From positions 1 to 5,194 of the forward strand of contig JAFQLA010000089.1 of NCBI GenBank assembly GCA_017396725.1: a stretch of DNA of 5,194 bases, given 5' to 3'. Of the stretch, positions 1 through 5,194 are shown one piece after another. The notes beneath the pieces were generated by a model. The model was given only the letters and a program-made list of their open reading frames with translations. It was not told the origin of the DNA and ran no database searches. The translations under genes and the position numbers were made by a program. The DNA comes from Oscillospiraceae bacterium (GTDB lineage Bacteria > Bacillota_A > Clostridia > Oscillospirales > Oscillospiraceae). The number at the start of each line of letters is the position of its first letter. Within the stretch, counting starts at the first letter, position 1.

Positions 1-1443
1 GATACCATCCGCAACGCATCCGTTGCCTCCGGCGAAGCCGGCGGCATTACCCAGCACATCGGTGCTTATCAGGCACAGGTCAATGGCAAGCCCATCACCT
101 TCCTGGATACCCCCGGCCATGAGGCATTCACTTCCATGCGTGCCCGCGGCGCTATGATCACCGACATTGCTATTTTGATGGTAGCCGCAGACGACGGTAT
201 CATGCCCCAGACCATCGAATCCATCAACCATGCCAAGGCCGCTGAGATTCCCATCATCGTGGCCGTCAACAAGATCGATAAGCAGAATGCCAACCCCGAT
301 AAGGTCATGCAGCAGCTGACCGAGCATGGCCTCGTTCCCGAAGATTGGGGCGGCGAGACCATCTGCTGCAAGATCTCTGCCAAGAAGAACATCGGTATCG
401 ATAACCTGCTGGAAATGGTTACCCTTACCGCTGAAATGGCAGAACTCAAGGCTAACCCCAACCGCTTCGCACAGGGCACCGTCATCGAAGCCCGTCTCGA
501 TAAGGGCCGCGGCCCCGTGGCAACCCTTCTGGTGCAGAACGGTACCCTCAAGCAGGGTGATATCATCATCGCAGGCACTTCCGTTGGCCGCGTCCGCGCT
601 ATGGTGGACTATCGCGGTCAGAAGCTGAAGGAAGCCGGCCCCTCCGTTCCCGTGGAGATCACCGGCCTGAGCGAAGCGCCCACCGCAGGTGCCACCTTCA
701 ATGCCGTTGCCGATGAAAAGCTGGCCCGCGAACTGGTGGAACAGCGCAAGGCAGAAGAAAAGGCCAAGTCCAGCGCATCCATGTCCAAGGTTTCTCTGGA
801 AGATCTCTTCAACCAGATCCAGGCAGGCGAAATGAAGAACCTGAACCTCATCGTCAAGGCAGACGTTCAGGGCAGCGTGGAAGCGGTGAAGGCTTCTCTG
901 GAAAAGATCACCAACGAAGAAGTCCGCGTCCGCGTGATCCACGGTGCTGTCGGCGCCATCAACGAATCCGACGTTATGCTGGCGGCCACTTCCAACGCCA
1001 TCATCGTTGGCTTCAATGTCCGTCCTGACTCCGTGGCTACCGCCGCCGCTGCCCGTGCCAATGTAGATATGCGCATGTACCGCGTCATCTACGATGCTAT
1101 CGACGAGATCGAAGCTGCTATGAAGGGCATGCTGGCTCCCAAGTTCCGCGAAGCCGTTATCGGCCATGCCGAAGTCCGCCAGACCTACAAGGTCTCCGGC
1201 GTCGGCACCGTTGCCGGCTGCTATGTGCTGGACGGCAAGATCGTCCGCAAGGAATGCTCCGTGCGTATCGTTCGTGACGGTATCGTGGTGCATGAAGGCG
1301 CTCTTGCTTCTCTGCAGCGCTTCAAGGACACCGTGAAGGAAGTCAACGAAGGCTACGAATGCGGCCTCAGCTTTGAAAAGTACAACGACATCAAGCTGGG
1401 CGACATTGTGGAAGCCTATGTTATGGAACAGATCCAGGTCTGA
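1..1443 (+). CDS. infB: Translation initiation factor IF2, 3' part (5' end outside window)
   Basis: IF2 is the GTPase that places initiator fMet-tRNA on the 30S subunit and promotes 50S joining. The open frame begins at base 1, so the start codon, N-terminal domains and P-loop lie upstream; 480 residues are visible. In order: switch [10 protein letters not shown] (window residues 15-23), G3 DTPGH (36-40, with the conserved GTPase histidine H40), G4 NKID (90-93), G5 SAK (126-128), a beta-barrel domain II, domain III starting near SLEDLF (265-270) and ending near FNVRP (338-342), a long linker helix (about 350-377), and the fMet-binding C2 domain with GYECG (451-455). The frame ends in tandem stops TGA TAA. 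Codon use is strongly biased, as expected for a highly expressed gene (8 of 9 Phe codons are TTC). The ATG at 136 is internal to the G domain, not the start. First visible gene of the infB-ribF operon. Confidence 0.98.
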   Translation, partial: DTIRNASVASGEAGGITQHIGAYQAQVNGKPITFLDTPGHEAFTSMRARGAMITDIAILMVAADDGIMPQTIESINHAKAAEIPIIVAVNKIDKQNANPDKVMQQLTEHGLVPEDWGGETICCKISAKKNIGIDNLLEMVTLTAEMAELKANPNRFAQGTVIEARLDKGRGPVATLLVQNGTLKQGDIIIAGTSVGRVRAMVDYRGQKLKEAGPSVPVEITGLSEAPTAGATFNAVADEKLARELVEQRKAEEKAKSSASMSKVSLEDLFNQIQAGEMKNLNLIVKADVQGSVEAVKASLEKITNEEVRVRVIHGAVGAINESDVMLAATSNAIIVGFNVRPDSVATAAAARANVDMRMYRVIYDAIDEIEAAMKGMLAPKFREAVIGHAEVRQTYKVSGVGTVAGCYVLDGKIVRKECSVRIVRDGIVVHEGALASLQRFKDTVKEVNEGYECGLSFEKYNDIKLGDIVEAYVMEQIQV

Positions 1444-1453
1444 TAATTTTCAA

Positions 1454-1484
1454 CAGGAGGGCGAGAGTACATTTCGCCCTCCTG
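1454..1484 (+). repeat. Perfect 11-bp hairpin in the infB-rbfA spacer
   Basis: Bases 1454-1464 (CAGGAGGGCGA) are exactly complementary to 1474-1484 (TCGCCCTCCTG), leaving a 9-nt loop. The stem is GC-rich and should be stable in RNA. No T-run follows the right arm, so it is not a standard intrinsic terminator. The left arm contains AGGAGGG, a near-ideal Shine-Dalgarno sequence, but no usable start codon follows it. It could be an mRNA processing or stabilising structure, an attenuator, or a copy of a dispersed palindromic repeat; the sequence does not decide between these. Confidence 0.8.
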
Positions 1485-1524
1485 CTCATACTACGAGTAT
1501 TACCTCCCGAAAGGAGAAAATATT

Positions 1525-1908
1525 ATGGCAAGTAACCGTATGGGCCGCATCAACGAAGAGATCCAGCGCGAGATGGCAAATCTGCTGCGCACCGTGAAGG
1601 ATCCCCGTGTCAGCGACAGTATGGTCAGCGTGATCCGTGTGGATACCGCCAGTGACCTCAGCGTGGCAAAGATCTTCGTCAGCGCCCTGAATAAGGATAC
1701 CGAAAAAGAACTCATGAAGGGTCTCAAGTCCGCAGCGGGCTATCTGCGCCGTGAACTGGGCCGCAATCTGCGCCTGCGGGCAACCCCTGAACTCCACTTT
1801 GTGGCAGATGATTCCATTGCTTACGGCGCCCATATTCTGGAAGTGCTGAGCAATGTGAAACCCGCCAACCCCGCCAATGCCGACATCATCCTCGATGATG
1901 ATCTGTAA
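1525..1908 (+). CDS. rbfA: 30S ribosome-binding factor A
   Basis: RbfA is a small cytoplasmic KH-fold protein that binds immature 30S subunits and helps the 5' region of 16S rRNA mature. The 127-residue product has the usual family length. It shows the N-terminal helix with RINEEIQREMANLL (8-21), the DPRV turn (26-29), the strand segment DLSVAKIFVS (44-53), and the family's most typical stretch AAGYLRRELGRNLRLRATPEL (70-90), which covers the kinked helix and following RNA-binding strand. The tail is acidic (DDDL). The ATG is supported by AAAGGAG at 1510-1516, 8 nt upstream. That site can form a weak 4-bp hairpin with CTCC at 1504-1507. It lies directly downstream of infB, with ylxP (present here in Bacillus) missing, and its stop codon overlaps the ribosome binding site of the next gene. 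Confidence 0.96.
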   Translation: MASNRMGRINEEIQREMANLLRTVKDPRVSDSMVSVIRVDTASDLSVAKIFVSALNKDTEKELMKGLKSAAGYLRRELGRNLRLRATPELHFVADDSIAYGAHILEVLSNVKPANPANADIILDDDL

Positions 1909-1917
1909 GGAGCTTTT

Positions 1918-2871
1918 ATGACATATCGTGAAGCTGCCGCGCGGCTCATGGAAATGGACCGCGTGCTGATTTTGACCCATGTGCGCCCCGATGGCGATAC
2001 CGTGGGCTGCGCTGCGGCGCTTTGTGCCGCGCTGCGCAAGCTGGGAAAGACTGCATACCTTTACCCCAATCCCGGCATTACCAAAACTTATGAATCCTAT
2101 GCCGAGCCTTATTGGGCGGCAGAGGATTTTGTCCATGACTATGTGGTGGCGGTGGATATCGCCTCCATCGGCATGCTGCCGGAAAACGCGCAGCACTTTG
2201 AAGGCAAGATCGATCTTTCCATCGATCACCACCCCTCCAACACCGGCTACGCCAAGGAAAATCTGGTGGTAGCCTCTGCGGCTGCCGCAGGCGAAATCAT
2301 GTACGAAGTGCTGCGTGAAATGACGGAGATCAGCGTAGAGGTCGCCCTGCCTCTCTATGTGGCTATCTCCACCGACACGGGCTGCTTCATCTATTCCAAC
2401 ACCACCGCCAATACCCACCGTGTGGCGGCGGAGCTGATGGATACCGGTTTTAATGCCACGGCGGTGAATAAGGCGCTTTTCCGCACCAAGAGCAAAAACC
2501 GCCTCACTATGGAAGCGCAGATGGCAGCCAACATGCGCCTTTATGATAATGACCGCATCGTGGTCATGGAGATCCCCCTTTCCATGGTGGAATCTCTGCA
2601 GGCCACCCAGGCCGATGTAGAGGAGCTTTCCTCCCTTGCGGCTCTGGTGGAGGGGACGGATTGCGGCGTTACCATCCGGGAATTGGCTCCCGGCAAGAGC
2701 AAGATCTCCCTTCGTACCGGCGGCCGCATCAACGCAAGCGATGCCTGCGCCATTCTTGGCGGCGGCGGCCACGCAAGAGCCGCAGGCTGCACGGTGGAAG
2801 CCACTATGGACGAAGCCCGCGAGAAGATCCTTGGGGCTATCGCGTCCCTTGGCGGAGAGTTTGAGCGCTGA
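1918..2871 (+). CDS. nrnA: DHH/DHHA1 phosphoesterase, NrnA-type nanoRNase / pAp phosphatase
   Basis: Enzymes of this family use two metal ions to degrade RNAs of two to five nucleotides, and many also remove the 3' phosphate from pAp, a by-product of sulfate assimilation. The 317-residue product has the normal length. The DHH domain carries motif I HVRPDGD (21-27), motif II VDIAS with D80, motif III DHH (103-105), and motif IV STDTG with D153; all metal-binding residues are present. The C-terminal DHHA1 domain has the substrate-binding GGGGHARAAG (281-290). The start is fixed by AAGGAG at 1907-1912, which overlaps the rbfA stop codon and sits 5 nt before the ATG, suggesting translational coupling. 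Its place between rbfA and truB is common in Clostridia. Family membership is certain; the balance of nanoRNase, pAp or cyclic-dinucleotide-product activity cannot be read from sequence. Confidence 0.93.
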   Translation: MTYREAAARLMEMDRVLILTHVRPDGDTVGCAAALCAALRKLGKTAYLYPNPGITKTYESYAEPYWAAEDFVHDYVVAVDIASIGMLPENAQHFEGKIDLSIDHHPSNTGYAKENLVVASAAAAGEIMYEVLREMTEISVEVALPLYVAISTDTGCFIYSNTTANTHRVAAELMDTGFNATAVNKALFRTKSKNRLTMEAQMAANMRLYDNDRIVVMEIPLSMVESLQATQADVEELSSLAALVEGTDCGVTIRELAPGKSKISLRTGGRINASDACAILGGGGHARAAGCTVEATMDEAREKILGAIASLGGEFER

Positions 2872-2889
2872 AAGAACAGGAGTGCCGTT

Positions 2890-3753
2890 ATGGCAAACGG
2901 TATTATTATCATCGATAAGCCTGCGGATTGGACCAGCATGGATGTGTGCGCCAAGCTGCGGGGCATTCTGAAAACCAAAAAAATCGGCCACGCGGGAACA
3001 CTGGATCCCATGGCAACGGGGGTGCTGCCTGTTTTTGTGGGGCAGGCCACCAAGGCTGTGGAGTTTGCCGAAAAGGGCAATAAGGAGTATATCGCGGGGC
3101 TGCGCCTGGGCATCACCACCAATACGGAGGATACCTCCGGCGAGGTGCTGACCCGAACGGCTGTCACGGTGACACGGGCAGATCTGGAAGCGGTGCTGCC
3201 GCGGTTTATGGGTGAGATCTCCCAGATCCCGCCTATGTATTCCGCCATCAAGATCGGCGGCAAGAAACTCTATGAACTGGCCCGCAAGGGCGTGGAAGTG
3301 GAGCGCAAGCCACGGAGGATCACCATTGAAGAGCTGGAAATTCTCCGTGAGATCTCTCCTGAGGAGTATCTTATTCGTGTGGTCTGTTCCAAGGGTACTT
3401 ATATCCGAACGCTGTGCCACGATATCGGCGCGGCTCTTGGCTGCGGCGCTGCCATGAGCTCTCTGCGGCGCACTATGGCGGCCGGTTTTACCGCCTCTCA
3501 GGCGGTGACGCTGGAAGAGGTGCAGGAAAAGGGCGAGGCGCTTTTGTTGAGCGTGGACAGCTACTTTGCGCCCTATCCCGCTTATACCGTGCCCAATGCC
3601 GCGGCGGAGCGCCGTGTGCGAAACGGCAATTTTATCGAAACGGATCTTCCGGATGGCGTATACCGCGTCTATTCCCGGGAAGGCGAGTTCCTCTGCGTTT
3701 CCCGTCAGGAGAAAGGGATCCTCGTTTCCATGAAAAACTTTTTTGGAGCATAA
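2890..3753 (+). CDS. truB: tRNA pseudouridine(55) synthase
   Basis: TruB isomerises uridine 55 in the T-loop of tRNAs to pseudouridine and also acts as a tRNA folding chaperone. The 287-residue product begins with the family signature GIIIIDKPADWTS (4-16) and carries the catalytic motif GHAGTLDPMATGVL (33-46), in which D39 is the nucleophile. Further conserved elements are KEY (66-68, the active-site tyrosine), the PPMYSAIK motif (115-122) and KGTYIRTL (169-176). The last roughly 60 residues, after the catalytic domain, look like the small PUA-like domain found in bacterial TruB. AGGAG at 2878-2882 lies 7 nt before the ATG, and the gap from the DHH gene is 18 nt. Its stop is followed by ribF after a single base, the classic truB-ribF pairing. 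Confidence 0.97.
   Translation: MANGIIIIDKPADWTSMDVCAKLRGILKTKKIGHAGTLDPMATGVLPVFVGQATKAVEFAEKGNKEYIAGLRLGITTNTEDTSGEVLTRTAVTVTRADLEAVLPRFMGEISQIPPMYSAIKIGGKKLYELARKGVEVERKPRRITIEELEILREISPEEYLIRVVCSKGTYIRTLCHDIGAALGCGAAMSSLRRTMAAGFTASQAVTLEEVQEKGEALLLSVDSYFAPYPAYTVPNAAAERRVRNGNFIETDLPDGVYRVYSREGEFLCVSRQEKGILVSMKNFFGA
3745..3748 (+). promoter_or_regulatory. Ribosome binding site that fixes the ribF start
   Basis: GGAG lies inside the last codons of truB and 6 nt before the ATG at 3755. An in-frame TTG at 3743 would give four extra residues, but it overlaps this site and has no Shine-Dalgarno of its own, and the RibF homology begins right at the ATG, so 3755 is preferred. Confidence 0.8.
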
Positions 3754-3754
3754 T

Positions 3755-4645
3755 ATGCAGAATCGTGTGATCGCGCTGGGCTTTTTTGATGGCGTTCATC
3801 TGGGCCACGGCGCATTGATGAAAAAGGCGGTGCTGCGCGCAAAGGAGCTGGGTGTCCGCTCCGCTGTTTTTACCTTTGACCGGTTGCCCCGCGGCGCGGT
3901 CACGGGCGCGCAGGTGGATCTGATCAACTCCTCCGCCGACAGAGAAAAGCTTATCCGCCGGTTTTACGGTGTGGATGAAGTGATGGTGGTGCCTTTTGAT
4001 GATGCTATGCGCACCATGCCCTGGGATCGCTTTGTAGAAGATCTGCTGGTGGGCGAACTGGGCGCGCGGCATCTGGTGGTGGGCGATGACCATCGCTTTG
4101 GCTATAAAGGTGAAGGCACAGCGGAAAAGCTGAAAGAAAAGTGCCGCGCTATGGGCATCGGCTGCGATGTCATCGAGCAGGTGGAAGTAAACGGTGAGCG
4201 CGTCAGCTCCACTTACATCCGCTCTATAATTGTCACGGGCGATATGGAAAAAGCCAATGCTTTTCTGGGCCACCCCCATATGCTGACAGGCACCGTAGTC
4301 CACGGCCGCGGATTGGGCCACACCATCGGTGTGCCCACCATCAATCTCTCCATCCCTGAAGGGGTGGTGATCCCCGCTTTCGGTGTGTATGTTACGAAAG
4401 TAAAGGTAGCCGGCGGCGAGTATATGGGCGTTACCAATGTGGGTGTGCGTCCTACTGTGGGCGAGAGCGCGGCAGTGACGGTGGAGCCCTTTTTGCTGGA
4501 TTTCTCCGGCGATCTCTATGGCGCTGAGGCAGAGGTCAGTTTCTATGCGCGTGTGCGACAAGAGAAGAAATTCGATTCTCTTGAAGCGCTGCGCCGGCAG
4601 ATCCAAAAGGACGAGGCAGTTGTCCGCAGCTATTTTGCAGAATAA
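3755..4645 (+). CDS. ribF: Bifunctional riboflavin kinase / FMN adenylyltransferase
   Basis: RibF phosphorylates riboflavin to FMN and then adenylylates FMN to FAD in the cytoplasm. The product is 296 residues, slightly short of the usual 300-320 but complete. The N-terminal adenylyltransferase domain has the nucleotidyltransferase motif GFFDGVHLGH (9-18), GDDHRFGYK (110-118) and SSTYIR (151-156). The C-terminal kinase domain starts near G179 and has the GVPTINL motif (192-198, with the conserved PTxN), GVTNVGVRPTV (225-235), and VEPFLLDF (243-250) holding E244, the expected catalytic base; the histidine often found two residues after this glutamate is Phe here. It follows truB by one base (TAATATG), so coupled translation is likely. 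There is no room for an FMN riboswitch in front of it; expression must follow the operon. A terminator begins in its stop codon. Confidence 0.97.
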   Translation: MQNRVIALGFFDGVHLGHGALMKKAVLRAKELGVRSAVFTFDRLPRGAVTGAQVDLINSSADREKLIRRFYGVDEVMVVPFDDAMRTMPWDRFVEDLLVGELGARHLVVGDDHRFGYKGEGTAEKLKEKCRAMGIGCDVIEQVEVNGERVSSTYIRSIIVTGDMEKANAFLGHPHMLTGTVVHGRGLGHTIGVPTINLSIPEGVVIPAFGVYVTKVKVAGGEYMGVTNVGVRPTVGESAAVTVEPFLLDFSGDLYGAEAEVSFYARVRQEKKFDSLEALRRQIQKDEAVVRSYFAE

Positions 4646-4674
4646 AAAGACGAGTCATATGACTCGTCTTTTTT
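4644..4674 (+). terminator. Intrinsic terminator closing the infB-ribF operon
   Basis: GACGAGTC (4649-4656) pairs perfectly with GACTCGTC (4661-4668) around an ATAT loop, and six T residues follow (4669-4674). Five A residues on the left (4644-4648, starting within the ribF stop codon) extend the stem against the T-run and give a T-run on the opposite strand, so it could act in both directions. It separates the housekeeping operon from the next gene. Confidence 0.94.
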
Positions 4675-4683
4675 CTTGTCTTT

Positions 4684-4740
4684 CCCTTTTCTTCGTGGGA
4701 TTTCGCAGCGGCAAAAGACTAGAATACGGGAAGAAAAGGG
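4684..4740 (+). promoter_or_regulatory. Inverted repeat that can sequester the spoIIE ribosome binding site
   Basis: CCCTTTTCTTC (4684-4694) is exactly complementary to GAAGAAAAGGG (4730-4740), with a 35-nt loop; two G-U pairs (4682-4683 with 4741-4742) could lengthen the stem to 13 pairs. The right arm covers the Shine-Dalgarno of the downstream gene. In any transcript starting before about 4684, including read-through from ribF, the site could be masked; a transcript starting within the loop would escape. The repeat is seen directly; the function is inferred. A pyrimidine tract next to a purine-rich binding site can produce such pairing by chance. Confidence 0.45.
4720..4725 (+). promoter_or_regulatory. 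Candidate -10 element for spoIIE (TAGAAT)
   Basis: TAGAAT matches the sigma-A -10 consensus TATAAT at five of six positions and lies in the 75-nt region between the ribF terminator and the next gene. No convincing -35 element is present 16-18 nt upstream, no TG extension precedes it, and I found no clear Spo0A box. If used, transcription would begin near 4732, leaving only a short leader before the GTG start. Weak evidence only. Confidence 0.22.
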
Positions 4741-4742
4741 GG
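4736..4742 (+). promoter_or_regulatory. Ribosome binding site supporting the GTG start at 4750
   Basis: AAGGGGG lies 7 nt before the GTG at 4750. The ATG at 4745 is only 2 nt away and reads into a stop after two codons, and the ATG at 4758 is in a different frame, so this site decides for the GTG. Confidence 0.65.
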
Positions 4743-4749
4743 CAATGCT

Positions 4750-5194
4750 GTGAAACGATGGACAAAAGCGAAATGGAAAGAAAAACTGTCGGCGCCTACC
4801 CGTTGGGGACTTCGTTTTTTTGGCGGCGCTATTTTATCCTGCGCCGCGGTTTTCGGCGGCCGTGCGCCTTTTGCGCTGGGTTTCGTGGCAGCGGCGGGGG
4901 CGAAACTGGACGGACTTTTTGCCGCCTGCGGCGCTATCCTTGGCGCGGCGCTTTTTATGGATTTTCCGCAGCGGCTGCGCCTTGTGGCAGCGGTGACGCT
5001 GATCTATTCTGCCTCCATGGCCTTTTACGATGCGCCGTTTTTTAAAAAGCCTCATATCCGCGCTCTTGTGGCGGCAGGGCTTACAGCGGCAGTGGAATTT
5101 GTTTATGTTTTTTCAGGGGATCCCACGGGAAAAGAAGTGCTCAGCTGCCTTGGAGCCATAGGACTTACAGGGATAAGCGCGGTGCTGTACAGAC
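4750..5194 (+). CDS. spoIIE: Stage II sporulation protein E, N-terminal membrane part (runs off right edge)
   Basis: SpoIIE is a membrane-anchored PP2C phosphatase that dephosphorylates SpoIIAA and so activates sigma-F in the forespore; it also interacts with FtsZ at the polar septum. Only 148 N-terminal residues are in the window. They start with a basic, Trp-rich cytoplasmic stretch (1-20: KRWTKAKWKEK), followed by about six hydrophobic segments (roughly 22-36, 41-52, 55-71, 78-94, 104-122 and 128-147). The stretch GRAPFALGF (37-45) fits the SpoIIE hallmark where a Gly-Arg-Ala follows the first membrane helix and PFALPF-like residues open the next. The later IRALVAAGLTAAVEFVY (103-119) also lines up by eye with the Bacillus protein. 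The FtsZ-binding and phosphatase domains would lie to the right. Start codon is GTG, and Phe is mostly TTT (11 of 13), unlike infB. Another polytopic membrane protein is possible, but SpoIIE fits best. Confidence 0.75.
   Translation, partial: MKRWTKAKWKEKLSAPTRWGLRFFGGAILSCAAVFGGRAPFALGFVAAAGAKLDGLFAACGAILGAALFMDFPQRLRLVAAVTLIYSASMAFYDAPFFKKPHIRALVAAGLTAAVEFVYVFSGDPTGKEVLSCLGAIGLTGISAVLYR

Noticed and set aside
69..578. A 169-codon open frame on the minus strand opposite infB
   Set aside because: The + strand encodes the conserved IF2 G domain across the whole interval; the reverse product has no recognisable feature.
1486..3420. A 644-codon open frame on the minus strand across rbfA, the DHH gene and truB
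   Set aside because: It lies exactly in codon register with three real genes that share one frame, so it stays open simply because those genes avoid TTA, CTA and TCA codons. The predicted protein is low in recognisable motifs (many His, Gly, Arg) and resembles nothing.
3743..3754. TTG at 3743 as an earlier ribF start
   Set aside because: It overlaps the Shine-Dalgarno of the ATG at 3755 and adds residues not expected before the RibF nucleotide-binding motif.
3754..3754. FMN riboswitch controlling ribF
   Set aside because: Only one base separates truB and ribF, so there is no room for the element.
3632..4606. A 324-codon open frame on the minus strand opposite ribF
   Set aside because: Same explanation: it is in codon register with ribF, and the + strand gene has all family motifs.
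4697..4725. Possible sigma-H promoter (GGGATTT and GAAT)
   Set aside because: The spacing is about 15 nt rather than the 11-12 expected between the two elements, the first base of the -35 motif is wrong, and the purine before GAAT is missing.
4518..5045. A 175-codon + strand open frame spanning the end of ribF, the terminator and the start of the next gene
   Set aside because: It crosses a strong terminator, is out of frame with both RibF and the SpoIIE-like membrane protein, and gives an Arg/Cys-rich product with no motif.

Overview
This window looks like a chromosomal housekeeping locus of a spore-forming, GC-rich Firmicute, probably a clostridium of the Oscillospirales type. Three things point there. 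The gene order is infB-rbfA-DHH phosphoesterase-truB-ribF, with no ylxP between infB and rbfA. Purine-rich ribosome binding sites precede the genes. The right end carries what looks like the start of the sporulation gene spoIIE. The species cannot be named from this sequence alone.

Layout, all on the + strand: 1-1443 is the 3' part of infB (translation initiation factor IF2, beginning inside the G domain). 1444-1524 is an 81-nt spacer holding a perfect 11-bp hairpin without a U-tract. 1525-1908 is rbfA (30S maturation factor). 1918-2871 is a DHH/DHHA1 phosphoesterase of the NrnA type. 2890-3753 is truB (tRNA pseudouridine-55 synthase). 3755-4645 is ribF (bifunctional riboflavin kinase/FAD synthetase). 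4644-4674 is a strong intrinsic terminator that closes the operon. 4675-4749 is a short control region. From 4750 a GTG-started, multi-membrane-segment gene runs off the right edge and is best explained as spoIIE.

The first five genes are tightly packed (gaps of 81, 9, 18 and 1 nt) with no terminator between them, so they probably form one transcript. infB, rbfA and truB serve translation and ribosome or tRNA maturation. The DHH enzyme recycles very short RNAs and/or pAp. ribF makes FMN and FAD and usually travels with truB.

The genes themselves are ordinary, and I see no mobile element, CRISPR array, RNA gene or novel multi-gene system. The points worth a second look are non-coding: the infB-rbfA hairpin with its Shine-Dalgarno-like arm, and an inverted repeat before spoIIE that could hide its ribosome binding site in read-through transcripts. 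There is also a sharp change in codon use from infB to the downstream genes.
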